From assembly GCA_022452145.1 (NCBI GenBank), contig JAKURY010000008.1:1-64000 (forward strand): 64,000 nt of DNA, written 5' to 3'. Of the stretch, positions 26,187 to 34,091 are shown piece by piece. Source of the stretch: Acidimicrobiales bacterium (GTDB lineage Bacteria > Actinomycetota > Acidimicrobiia > Acidimicrobiales > MedAcidi-G1). The notes beneath the pieces are model-generated. The model saw only the letters and a program-made list of their open reading frames with translations. It searched no databases and was not told the DNA's origin. The translations under genes and the position numbers were made by a program. Numbering within the stretch: position 1 is the stretch's first letter; the number at the start of each line of letters is the position of its first letter.

Positions 26187-27509
26187 TCAGGGACCGGTGA
26201 AGACCGGGCCGGTCGCATCCAGTGTCGGGACCTCGCCGGGGCCGTCCTGGTAGCGGTTCAGCTCGAACCGGGCGACGACGAAGTGGTGCACCTCGTCAGG
26301 ACCGTCGGCAAGGCGCAGGGTGCGCTGGCGGGTGTACATGCCGGCCAGCGGCGTCCACTGCGATACGCCGGTGGCGCCGTGTATCTGGATGGCCGCGTCG
26401 ATTATCTGGCAGACCTTCTCCGGGACCATCGCCTTCACGGCGCTGATCCACACCCGGGCCTCAGCATTGCCCATCGTGTCCATGGCCTTGGCGGCCCTCA
26501 GCACCATGAGGCGCATGGCCTCGATCTCGATCCGGGCCCGGGCGATGACCTCCATGTTCTTGCCCAGGTGGGCGATCGGCTTGCCGAACGCCTCCCGGTT
26601 GATGCCTCGGCGGCACATCATCTCGATCGCCCGTTCGGCGGCACCGATGGATCGCATGCAGTGGTGGATGCGGCCGGGCCCCAGGCGGAGTTGCGAGATC
26701 TCGAATCCCCGGCCCTCGCCCAGCAGCATGTTCGAGGCCGGAACCCGGGCGTCGTCGAACGTGATGTGCATGTGGCCGTGTGGGGCGTCGTCGTCGCCGA
26801 AGACCTGCATCGGATGGTCGATGGTGACCCCGGGAGTGTCGATGGGGACGAGGATCTGCGACTGGCGACGGTGGGGCGGGCCGTCGGGGCTGGTCTGCAC
26901 CATGGTGATCATCACCTTGCAGCGGGGGTCACCGGCTCCCGAGATGTAGTACTTGGTGCCGTTGATGACCCACTCGTCGCCGTCCAGGACCGCCCGGCAG
27001 GCGATGTTCTTGGCGTCCGACGAGGCCAGGTCGGGTTCGGTCATGGCGTAGGCCGACCGGATCTCACCGTTCAGCAGCGGCTCCAGCCACTGCTTCTTCT
27101 GCTCCGGCGTACCGACCCGTTCCAGCACCTCCATGTTCCCGGTGTCGGGGGCCGAACAGTTGAGGCTCTCTGACGCCAGCGGGTTCTTGCCCAGTTCGGA
27201 GGCTATGTACGCGTAGTCCAGGTTCGAGAGGCCCTCACCGGTCTCGGCGTCGGGGAGGAAGAGGTTCCAGAGCCCGACCTCGCGGGCCTTCACCTTGAGC
27301 CCGTCGAGGATGTCCAGCTGGCCCGGGTGGTAGCCCCAGTGGTCCGTCCGTTCAGTTCCGAGTCGGTGGAATTCCATGGTGACGGGTTCCACCTCGCCGG
27401 CGATGAAGGCCCGTACCCGGTCGTAGATGGGACGTGCCCCCTCGGACATGGTGAGGTCCAACGAGGGGTCGGTGGGGTCCTCTATGTGCAGGCCGGGGCC
27501 GATTGCCAT
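26187..27509 (-). CDS. Acyl-CoA dehydrogenase family protein
   Basis: A 440-residue flavoprotein with AYAMTEPDLASSDA (FAD/substrate motif), ING.KYYISGAGDP, GPGRIHHCMRSIGAAERA and IQIHGATGVSQWTPLA. Length and motifs match the long ACAD10/11-like acyl-CoA dehydrogenases that handle branched or 4-hydroxy acyl chains. It lies 53 bases upstream of the alkylsulfatase on the same strand and may share its mRNA, fitting beta-oxidation of the freed alcohol after conversion to acyl-CoA. ATG 27509 follows an AGGACG site. Confidence 0.9.
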   Translation of the reverse strand: MAIGPGLHIEDPTDPSLDLTMSEGARPIYDRVRAFIAGEVEPVTMEFHRLGTERTDHWGYHPGQLDILDGLKVKAREVGLWNLFLPDAETGEGLSNLDYAYIASELGKNPLASESLNCSAPDTGNMEVLERVGTPEQKKQWLEPLLNGEIRSAYAMTEPDLASSDAKNIACRAVLDGDEWVINGTKYYISGAGDPRCKVMITMVQTSPDGPPHRRQSQILVPIDTPGVTIDHPMQVFGDDDAPHGHMHITFDDARVPASNMLLGEGRGFEISQLRLGPGRIHHCMRSIGAAERAIEMMCRRGINREAFGKPIAHLGKNMEVIARARIEIEAMRLMVLRAAKAMDTMGNAEARVWISAVKAMVPEKVCQIIDAAIQIHGATGVSQWTPLAGMYTRQRTLRLADGPDEVHHFVVARFELNRYQDGPGEVPTLDATGPVFTGP

Positions 27510-27599
27510 GGGTGCGTCCTCATGCTGGGTGGCGCCTTCTGACGGGCGGAACCGGGCCGAACCTAGGCGCGCTGGTCGCACGCCTCCCCAGCGGGCAGA

Positions 27600-28142
27600 A
27601 TGCGCGCGATGCACGTCACGGACGAGGTCCTGGGGCTGTTCGCGGCACGCGGTGGGAACACCTACGCCGAGTCGGTGAGCATGGAGCAGCACGCCTTGCA
27701 GGCCGCGGCCCTGGCCCGCGCCGCCGGCGCGCCTGACGCACTCGTGCTGGCTGCCCTGCTCCACGACGTCGGGCACTTCCTGGACGAACCCGACTCGGAG
27801 TTCGGGGTCACCGACCACGGAACCTCGGGTGGGGCCTGGCTGGCCGAGCGGTTCGTCGCCGCTGTCAGCGAGCCCGTTCGCCTGCACGTGGAGGCCAAGC
27901 GGTTCCGATGCTTCGTGGACCCGGGCTATGAGGACGAGTTGAGCCCGGCCTCGGTCGGGACGCTGAAGCTCCAGGGTGGCCCCATGTCGGCTGCCGAGGC
28001 CGAGGCGTTCGAGGCCGAGCCGTTTGCCGCCGACGCCCTGGCGGTGCGGTCGTTCGACGACGGGGGCAAGGTCGCTGGCCTGGCGATACCGGCCCTGGAT
28101 GGATGGCGCCCACTCCTGGACGCACCGGAGGTCCGTAGATGA
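27600..28142 (+). CDS. HD-domain mixed-valent diiron oxygenase, PhnZ/TmpB-like
   Basis: A 180-residue HD-fold protein with the hallmarks of PhnZ-type oxygenases rather than phosphohydrolases: Tyr22 and Glu24 before His31 (SMEQHALQAA), the HD pair His55-Asp56 (LLHDVGH), a following DHG...AWLA, HVEAKRF (substrate Lys) and SFDDGGK with the last metal Asp. PhnZ and TmpB cleave the C-P bond of alpha-hydroxylated aminophosphonates with O2. The 3' end overlaps a 2-oxoglutarate dioxygenase gene by 4 bases, exactly the PhnY/PhnZ or TmpA/TmpB pairing. A CAGAAT box 7 bases before ATG 27609 makes that a possible start. Confidence 0.82.
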   Translation: MRAMHVTDEVLGLFAARGGNTYAESVSMEQHALQAAALARAAGAPDALVLAALLHDVGHFLDEPDSEFGVTDHGTSGGAWLAERFVAAVSEPVRLHVEAKRFRCFVDPGYEDELSPASVGTLKLQGGPMSAAEAEAFEAEPFAADALAVRSFDDGGKVAGLAIPALDGWRPLLDAPEVRR

Positions 28143-29245
28143 CCGGGTTCACGGTCTTGGCGCTGGAGGCCGACGTGCTGACCGTGGAGCTGGCGGACGG
28201 ACCAGCCAGGTTCCATGCCATCTGGCTGCGGGACAACGCCCGTGACGACGCCTCGCGTGATGCCTCCAACGACCAGCGCCTGTTCGACGTGTCCGAGCTC
28301 CCGGACGAGGTTGCCATATTGGCTGCCGAGGTGGTGGACGGCCACCTGTGCGTGGAGTTCGCTCCGGACGGTGCGGTCAGCACCTTCGACGTCGGGTGGC
28401 TGGAGGCCCACCGGTACGACGGAGGGGGGTGCCGGTCGCAGGGGGCCGTTCCCTGGCTGGCGGCGGGGTTCGACCCGCACCGCCTGGCGTGGTCACGACA
28501 GGACGATCCGGCTGCCAGGTCGGCGGCGACCACGGCGCTCGTGCGGGACGGCCTGGCCATCGTCGACGGCCTTGCCGGTGGCTCCGATGGGGTGGGTCCG
28601 TCCATCTCCGACGTCGCCGGAATCTGGGGCCCGGTCCGGGAGACCAGCTACGGCGAGGTGTTCCACGTGCGGGCCGAGGCCGATCCGGTGAACCTGGCGT
28701 TCACACCGAGGGCTCTGAACGTCCATACCGACAACCCGTACCGCCGACCGGTGCCCGGCTTCCAGCTGCTGCACTGCCTGGTTGCCAGCAGAACCGGTGG
28801 GGTGACCGTGCTTGTCGACGGCTTCAGAGCCGCTGAGTCGCTGCGGGTCGAGGACCCGGCGGCCTTCGACATGCTGGCCGGCCACCGGGTGCCGTTCCGG
28901 TGGCGGGGCGACGGCTTCGACCTGAGGAGCCGTTCGGCGGTCATCGAGGTGGACGACCGGGGGGTGGTGCTGGCCGTCCACTACAACAACCGCTCGGCCG
29001 CGCCGTTCGACCTGCCATACGACGAGATGTCCGGCTTCTACGAGGCCTACCGCACCTTCGCCCGGCTGCTGCACCGTCCGGAGCTGGAGTTCCGGTTCAA
29101 GCTGTTGCCCGGCGAGTGCCTGGTGTTCGACAACGAACGGATCCTGCACGGCCGGGAGGGCGAGTCCGACTCGGAGCGGTATCTCCAGGGTTGCTACATC
29201 GATCGGGACTGGGTCCACGGGCGGGTCGGCGCACTCCCCGACTGA
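28139..29245 (+). CDS. Fe(II)/2-oxoglutarate dioxygenase, gamma-butyrobetaine hydroxylase/TmpA-like
   Basis: A 368-residue protein. The N-terminal DUF971-like domain (IWLRDNARDD) seen in gamma-butyrobetaine hydroxylase is followed by a TauD fold. The iron ligands His and Asp lie in NVHTDNPYR and the distal His in NERILHGREG. The same architecture occurs in TmpA, which hydroxylates 2-trimethylaminoethylphosphonate. Coupled to the HD oxygenase by an ATGA overlap, it would install the hydroxyl that the partner needs for C-P cleavage. Hydroxylation of a non-phosphonate betaine is the main alternative. Confidence 0.85.
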   Translation: MTGFTVLALEADVLTVELADGPARFHAIWLRDNARDDASRDASNDQRLFDVSELPDEVAILAAEVVDGHLCVEFAPDGAVSTFDVGWLEAHRYDGGGCRSQGAVPWLAAGFDPHRLAWSRQDDPAARSAATTALVRDGLAIVDGLAGGSDGVGPSISDVAGIWGPVRETSYGEVFHVRAEADPVNLAFTPRALNVHTDNPYRRPVPGFQLLHCLVASRTGGVTVLVDGFRAAESLRVEDPAAFDMLAGHRVPFRWRGDGFDLRSRSAVIEVDDRGVVLAVHYNNRSAAPFDLPYDEMSGFYEAYRTFARLLHRPELEFRFKLLPGECLVFDNERILHGREGESDSERYLQGCYIDRDWVHGRVGALPD

Positions 29246-29258
29246 GGTCCTGCACAAG

Positions 29259-29299
29259 TATGACCTGTGTAACACGGAATATGTGATACACAGGTCATA
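29259..29299. promoter_or_regulatory. Palindromic operator of the toxin-antitoxin unit
   Basis: A perfect 12-base inverted repeat, TATGACCTGTGT (29259-29270) and ACACAGGTCATA (29288-29299), has a 17-base AT-rich spacer. It ends two bases before the antitoxin ATG at 29301. Arc/MetJ-type antitoxins typically bind such repeats to repress their own operon. The region is strikingly AT-richer than its surroundings. Confidence 0.75.
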
Positions 29300-29300
29300 T

Positions 29301-29528
29301 ATGGCGAACCTGACCCTGGCCGTCGACGACGACCTCCTCCACAGGGCCCGCGTGCGTGCCGCGGAGCAGGGAACCTCGGTGAACGCCGTGGTCCGCGACC
29401 TCCTCACCGCCTATTCGGCGGCCGACCGGGTGGGAGCGACCCGTCGGCGGCTCGTCGCCCTGTCGATCTCCTCGGCCTCCGGCTCCGGACGTCGGTCGGT
29501 TGTCGGCGGCCCGGAGCCCCGGGCCTGA
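29301..29528 (+). CDS. Antitoxin, ribbon-helix-helix (VapB/FitA-like)
   Basis: A 75-residue protein starting MANLTLAVDDDLLHRARVRA, the beta-strand plus helix of a ribbon-helix-helix antitoxin, with EQGTSVNAVVRDLL as the second helix. The C-terminal half is basic and Ser/Gly-rich and would wrap the toxin. ATG 29301 is chosen because the operator ends just before it; GTG 29283 would lie inside the repeat. It precedes the PIN toxin gene by 27 bases. Confidence 0.85.
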   Translation: MANLTLAVDDDLLHRARVRAAEQGTSVNAVVRDLLTAYSAADRVGATRRRLVALSISSASGSGRRSVVGGPEPRA

Positions 29529-29555
29529 CGTGGACCGCCACCGGAGCCAACCCGG

Positions 29556-29981
29556 GTGAGCCGGTCCTTCCTGGACGCCTCGGTCCTCGTCCGGCTGTTC
29601 GACGACGACGAGCCTGTCCTCCAGGCGGCGGCGCGGGCCCTGGTCGGTGACGTCGACGGCCCGGTCCTTGTGACCTCGGCCCCGGTGCTGGCCGAGTTCC
29701 ACGAGGCGGTGACGTCGGGGATGGCCCGACCGCTGGCCCCGCTGGTGGCACGCCGGGTGGTGGCCGAGCTGGCCGACCTGACCGTCGTCGCGGCCGACGC
29801 CGCCCTGGTGCTGGCTGCCACCGACACCGCCGACGAGTGCGGCCTGGCCCTCCGGGACGCCCTCACCCTGGAGGCTGCAGCCGTGGGCGGGTGCGACCGG
29901 GTGCTCACCGAGGCCCTCCCACATGGCACCATCGTCCGCGGCCTCCTAGTGGAGGACCCGGCCGAGAGGAGCGACCCATGA
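29556..29981 (+). CDS. PIN-domain ribonuclease toxin (VapC-like)
   Basis: A 141-residue PIN domain with the acidic metal site Asp7 (SFLDASVLV), Glu47 (VLAEFHEA), Asp101 (LRDALTLEAA) and Asp114 (GCDRVLTEA). VapC toxins cut tRNA or rRNA when released from their antitoxin. Start is GTG 29556. The stop overlaps the epoxide hydrolase ATG by 4 bases, so an ordinary metabolic gene is coupled to a toxin cistron. Confidence 0.87.
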   Translation: MSRSFLDASVLVRLFDDDEPVLQAAARALVGDVDGPVLVTSAPVLAEFHEAVTSGMARPLAPLVARRVVAELADLTVVAADAALVLAATDTADECGLALRDALTLEAAAVGGCDRVLTEALPHGTIVRGLLVEDPAERSDP

Positions 29982-30958
29982 TGGAGATCGACGGGCTGGT
30001 CCGCCACGACGTGGACGCGAGCGGCACCCTGATCCACGTGGCCGAGGTGGGCGACGGGCCGATGGTGCTCTTCGTCCACGGATTCCCGGAGTCGTGGTAC
30101 TCGTGGCGCCACCAACTGCCAGCGGTCGCTGCGGCCGGCTACCGGGCCGTCGCCATCGACGTCCGGGGCTACGGGTCGTCCGAGGCCCCCGCTGACGTGG
30201 ACGCCTACCGCCTGGTCGACCTCGTCGGGGACTGCGTCGGGGTGGTCGAGGCGCTCGGCGATACCGGAGCCGTGATCGTGGGCCACGACTGGGGGTCGCC
30301 GATTGCCAGCACTGCAGCGTTGCTGCGTCCCGAGGTGTTCCGGGCCGTCGCTCTCCTGAGCGTGGCCTACACCCCGCCCAACGAGGTCAGACCCACCGAC
30401 ATCTTCCGGATGATGGGCGGCGACGACACGTTCTACATCGAGTACTTCCAGGAACCCGGGGTGGCGGAGGCCGAGATCGGCACTGATCCGGCCCGGTGGC
30501 TGGAGGGGATGATCTTCAGCGCCTCCGGGGACGCGCCGCCGCCGCTCCCGGGAGAACCTGCGGGGTTCGCCGTAGCCAGCGGAGGCCGGTTGGACGACCG
30601 GTTCCGCTACCCGGAAGGACCGTTGGCATGGCAGGGCGCCGACGACCTCGCCTTCTATGTCGGCGAGTTCGCCCGTGCCGGATTCTCCGGTGGCCTGAAC
30701 CGGTACCGCTGCGTGGACCACGACTGGGTCGACCTGCGGGCATGGCGTGGGGCGCCGATCCACCAGCCCTCGCTCTACATCGGCGGGGAGAAGGACGGCC
30801 CCACCATCTGGGGAGCCGGGAGCATCGCCCGGTATCCCGAGACCCTGCCCGGCCTGCACGACTCCGTGGTCCTGCCCGACGTCGGCCACTGGATGCAGCA
30901 GGAGGACGCCGCTGGTGTCAACGCGCTCCTGCTGGACTTCCTGGACGCCTGTTCCTGA
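29978..30958 (+). CDS. Alpha/beta hydrolase, epoxide hydrolase-like
   Basis: A 326-residue alpha/beta hydrolase. Oxyanion HGFPESWYSWR is at 34-44, nucleophile Asp104 is in VGHDWGS, a cap domain spans about 135-240, and catalytic His304 is in DVGHWMQQE. An Asp nucleophile and HGFP fit soluble epoxide hydrolases; haloacetate dehalogenases are the alternative. GAGAGGAG precedes ATG 29978. It follows the VapC cistron by overlap and ends in a stop-codon hairpin, making a three-gene unit with the TA pair. Confidence 0.85.
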   Translation: MMEIDGLVRHDVDASGTLIHVAEVGDGPMVLFVHGFPESWYSWRHQLPAVAAAGYRAVAIDVRGYGSSEAPADVDAYRLVDLVGDCVGVVEALGDTGAVIVGHDWGSPIASTAALLRPEVFRAVALLSVAYTPPNEVRPTDIFRMMGGDDTFYIEYFQEPGVAEAEIGTDPARWLEGMIFSASGDAPPPLPGEPAGFAVASGGRLDDRFRYPEGPLAWQGADDLAFYVGEFARAGFSGGLNRYRCVDHDWVDLRAWRGAPIHQPSLYIGGEKDGPTIWGAGSIARYPETLPGLHDSVVLPDVGHWMQQEDAAGVNALLLDFLDACS

Positions 30959-30969
30959 CCCCGGTCAGG
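30954..30969 (+). terminator. Hairpin at the epoxide hydrolase stop codon
   Basis: CCTGACC (30954-30960) and GGTCAGG (30963-30969) form a perfect stem spanning the TGA stop. No T-run follows. It probably ends the antitoxin-toxin-hydrolase transcript. Confidence 0.4.
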
Positions 30970-31012
30970 TAGGAGGTCGGCGGGGCCTCCGGGCCTCCGG
31001 GCAGGCGTCGCC

Positions 31013-31018
31013 TAGGGT
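31013..31018 (+). promoter_or_regulatory. -10-like box TAGGGT
   Basis: TAGGGT lies 6 bases before ATG 31025 with no Shine-Dalgarno, consistent with a leaderless transcript of the permease gene. Confidence 0.4.
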
Positions 31019-31024
31019 CCACCC

Positions 31025-33106
31025 ATGGGGAAGGGCGACCACGGCCGGCTGACCCGCTCGCTGGGCCTCCGCCACGTCTTCGCCCTCTCCACGGGGGCGA
31101 TGCTCTCGTCGGGCCTGTTCCTGCTGCCGGGCCTCGCTGCAGCGAAGGCCGGACCGGCGGCCGTGCTGGCATACCTCCTGGCAGGGCTTCTGGCCGTGCC
31201 GGCCATGCTCAGCGTGTCAGAGCTGGCCACCGCCCTGCCCAAGGCCGGTGGGGCGTACTACTTCCTGGAGCGGGCGCTGGGCCCGGCGGTCGGCACGGTG
31301 GCCGGATTCGGGACATGGCTGTCGCTGGTGCTCAAGGACGCCTTCGCCATGGTCGGCATGAGCGCCTACCTGGTCCTGATCCTGGACGTGGATGCCACCA
31401 CCCTCGCCCTGGTGCTCATCGCGCTGTTCACCCTGGTCAACGTCGTTGGCTCGAAGGCCAGCGCCTCCATGCAGCTCGCCCTTGTCGTGGTGGTGCTCGG
31501 GGCCATGGCCTGGTTCATCGTCGAGGGCCTGGCGGAAACGGCCTCGCGCGGCGTCGACGGCTCCAACCTCGACCCGTTCTTCACAACCGGCCTATCCGGG
31601 GTCACCGCGGTTATCGGCCTGGTGTTCGTCTCCTTCGGCGGCCTGACCAAGGTGGCCAGCGCCGCCGAGGAGGTGGAGGACCCCTCGCAGCGCATTCCGT
31701 TGGGCATGGCCCTCTCGCTGGCCACCGCCACGGTGCTCTACACACTCGGGGTCCTGGTGACCGTCGCCCTGGTACCGCCCGACGTGTTGCACGGCAACCT
31801 GGCTCCCATCCACACCGCCGCGGAGGCGGTCCTGCCGAAGGTCGGCGTGTGGCTGGTGGTGGTCGCCGCACTGGCAGCCTTCTCCTCGGCCGTGAACGCC
31901 GGGATCCTGGCCGCCGCCCGGTATCCGATGGCCATGGCCCGCGACGGCCTCCTGCCGGCCCGCCTGGGGCGCCTCAGCCGGTTCGGGACCCCGGTGGTCG
32001 GCGTGGTCATGACGGGATCGGCCATCGCCGTGGTCGTCGTGGCGTTCGATACCGAGTCCATCGCCAAGATGGCCAGCGCCTTCGTGCTCCTGACCCTGGG
32101 CCTGGTCAACCTCGCCGTCCTGGTGCTGAGGGCCTCGGAGATCCGGTCGTACGCACCGGCGTTCCGGTCGCCCCTCTACCCGTTCACCCAGCTGGCCGGC
32201 ATGGCCATCTCGGGCTACCTGATCGTGCGCCTGGGAACTCAGGCCCTGATGTTCGTGGCAGCGGTGGCCGCCGTGGGCTGGGCGTGGCACCACCTCTACG
32301 CCACCCCGCGGACCGACCGGGCCGGCGCCATCCGCCACGTCTTCCGGCGCTGGGGCCGGGAGGCCGACGAGGCCCTGGAGAGGGAGATCAGCGCTGCGAT
32401 GGCCGGACACGGCCTGCGGTCCAACGACGACTATCCCGGCCTCATCGCCCGGGCCGTGGTCCTCTCCATCCCGGCCGGCACCGACATCACGGAGGCGGCG
32501 GCCAGGGCGGCAGCCGTGCTGTCGGACCGCATCGGCGTGCCGACGGAGCGGGTCACAGAACAGTTCCTGGAGACGGGATCGCTGTGGATCCAGCCGTCGG
32601 ACGACCACCCCACGGCCACGCCGGTGGCCCTCTTCGACGCCATCCAGACCGACCAGCTGGTGATCGTCCGGGCGGCGTCGGGCATCCGCATCCCGGCTGC
32701 GTGGGGAGGGTCCGGCGAGCTGGTGAACGCCCTGTTCTTCCTGGCCGGTACGTCGTCGGACCCGGGTCGGTCGTTGCGCCTGGCCGGCGAGCTGGCCGGC
32801 TTCCTGCACACCGGTGCCCGTGCCTGCGGGCTGGCCGCATCCGAGGCCGACGTGAAGTCGTCGCTGCTGCCCGGTTGGACCGTCCGGCAGTACGCCCTGC
32901 TGCCCGAGGGGCGTGACGCGGAGTTGATCGGCAGGCGGGTGGGTGGTCTTCACCTACCGGACGGGGTCGAGGTGGCGGCGGTGACCCGGTTCGGGGTACC
33001 CCTGCTGGTCGACGACAGCCTTGTGCTGGAACCCGACGACCAACTCACCGTCGTCGGCCCGGAGGACGTGATGCCGGCAGCCGGCGCCCCTGCGCCCGTC
33101 GGCTGA
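31025..33106 (+). CDS. APC-family amino-acid permease with EIIA-like and RCK-C domains
   Basis: A 693-residue transporter. Residues about 15-435 form an APC membrane domain with about 12 hydrophobic helices, opening with the usual STGAMLSSGLFLLPG first helix. It is followed by a cytoplasmic region resembling the PTS EIIA-2 fold (about 440-600) and a terminal RCK_C/TrkA-C-like domain (about 610-690, ending LVLEPDDQLTVVGPED). The tails suggest allosteric gating by a nucleotide or small ligand. The phosphorylatable His of true EIIA proteins is not evident. The transported amino acid or amine is unknown. Confidence 0.85.
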   Translation: MGKGDHGRLTRSLGLRHVFALSTGAMLSSGLFLLPGLAAAKAGPAAVLAYLLAGLLAVPAMLSVSELATALPKAGGAYYFLERALGPAVGTVAGFGTWLSLVLKDAFAMVGMSAYLVLILDVDATTLALVLIALFTLVNVVGSKASASMQLALVVVVLGAMAWFIVEGLAETASRGVDGSNLDPFFTTGLSGVTAVIGLVFVSFGGLTKVASAAEEVEDPSQRIPLGMALSLATATVLYTLGVLVTVALVPPDVLHGNLAPIHTAAEAVLPKVGVWLVVVAALAAFSSAVNAGILAAARYPMAMARDGLLPARLGRLSRFGTPVVGVVMTGSAIAVVVVAFDTESIAKMASAFVLLTLGLVNLAVLVLRASEIRSYAPAFRSPLYPFTQLAGMAISGYLIVRLGTQALMFVAAVAAVGWAWHHLYATPRTDRAGAIRHVFRRWGREADEALEREISAAMAGHGLRSNDDYPGLIARAVVLSIPAGTDITEAAARAAAVLSDRIGVPTERVTEQFLETGSLWIQPSDDHPTATPVALFDAIQTDQLVIVRAASGIRIPAAWGGSGELVNALFFLAGTSSDPGRSLRLAGELAGFLHTGARACGLAASEADVKSSLLPGWTVRQYALLPEGRDAELIGRRVGGLHLPDGVEVAAVTRFGVPLLVDDSLVLEPDDQLTVVGPEDVMPAAGAPAPVG

Positions 33107-33113
33107 GTGTCCT

Positions 33114-33125
33114 GTCGCCGGCGAC
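33114..33125. terminator. Palindrome GTCGCCGGCGAC between convergent genes
   Basis: A perfect 12-base palindrome 8 bases after the permease stop and ahead of the LLM gene stop on the other strand. It has no real loop and no T-run, so a terminator role is weakly supported. Confidence 0.25.
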
Positions 33126-33158
33126 CCTGACTCCCTCGGCCGAACGCCCGGCGCCTGG

Positions 33159-34091
33159 TCACCCGACCAGAAGGCTGCGGATCTCGGCTGTGCCGGCCAC
33201 GCGCTCGGCGTCGGTGACAGCGATCGGGGCGATGTTGAAGTCGACGGCACCGGCGTCCACGTACGGGCGGAGCCAGTCGGCGATCTGGGCCGGCGTTCCG
33301 ACCGGGGAGTACCTCTCGAATGCCGAGTACGGGGCACCGTAGAACCTCTCCATGGCCGGACCCAGGAGTGCGGCGCCCTCTGCAGGTGTGTCGCCCAGCC
33401 CGACCCAGATCTGGTAGCCGTGCTGCCAGAACACCCCGGTGCGCCCGGCCTCGGCGGCGGTGGCCTCGGCCAGGGCCACGCCTTCGGCGAACCGCCGGGG
33501 AGAGCACCACGAGGCCAGCCAGCCGTCGCCGCGTAGGCCGGCCCGCCGGACGGCGGCATCGGAGCGACCACCCACGGTGATCGGGACCGGAGGTGCGGGT
33601 GCCGGGAGTACCGCCGCCTCAGGTGCGTCGTAGAACTCGCCGTGGTGGTCGACGGTCTCGCCCGCCAGGAGCGGTCGCAGGACGTCGAGGGCCTCATCGG
33701 TGCGGCGCCCCCGGGTGGCAGGGTCGACGGCCACCACCTCCATCTCGTGGCGGTCCTCTCCACCCACGCCCACGCCGAAGGTGAGGCGCCCGGGGGCCTG
33801 GTCTGCGAGCGTCGAGACCTGTCGGGCCACGGCGACCGGGTGTCGCAGCGCCAGGAGGTAGACGCCCACGTAGACGCCGATGGTCGGATGCAGGCCTGCC
33901 AGCCAGGAAACGGTCATGAGGCCGTCGCGTCCCCGACCGCCGAAGAAGGAGATGTGGTCGGCGGTGACCAGGTGGTCCAGGCCGGCTTCGGCTGCCGAAT
34001 GCACGTAGGCCACCGCCTCGCCGTGTGAGGCGAACCCGGCGGGTGGTATGGACAGCCCGACCCGGATCCCGGTCGGCGGGGGCGCGCTCAA
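33159..34091 (-). CDS. LLM-class flavin-dependent oxidoreductase
   Basis: A luciferase-like TIM-barrel protein of about 310 residues, with LVTADHISFFGGRG, LLALRHPVAVARQVSTL, GVGVGGEDRHEMEVV and VPITVGGRSDAAVRRA, typical of F420- or FMN-dependent members. TTG 34091 overlaps the nitroreductase stop by 4 bases (TTGA), mimicking the ATGA couplings elsewhere, and is the best start because no ATG or GTG lies near the domain start. It is last in a five-gene flavoenzyme operon and could oxygenate or reduce that operon's substrate. Confidence 0.82.
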   Translation of the reverse strand: MSAPPPTGIRVGLSIPPAGFASHGEAVAYVHSAAEAGLDHLVTADHISFFGGRGRDGLMTVSWLAGLHPTIGVYVGVYLLALRHPVAVARQVSTLADQAPGRLTFGVGVGGEDRHEMEVVAVDPATRGRRTDEALDVLRPLLAGETVDHHGEFYDAPEAAVLPAPAPPVPITVGGRSDAAVRRAGLRGDGWLASWCSPRRFAEGVALAEATAAEAGRTGVFWQHGYQIWVGLGDTPAEGAALLGPAMERFYGAPYSAFERYSPVGTPAQIADWLRPYVDAGAVDFNIAPIAVTDAERVAGTAEIRSLLVG

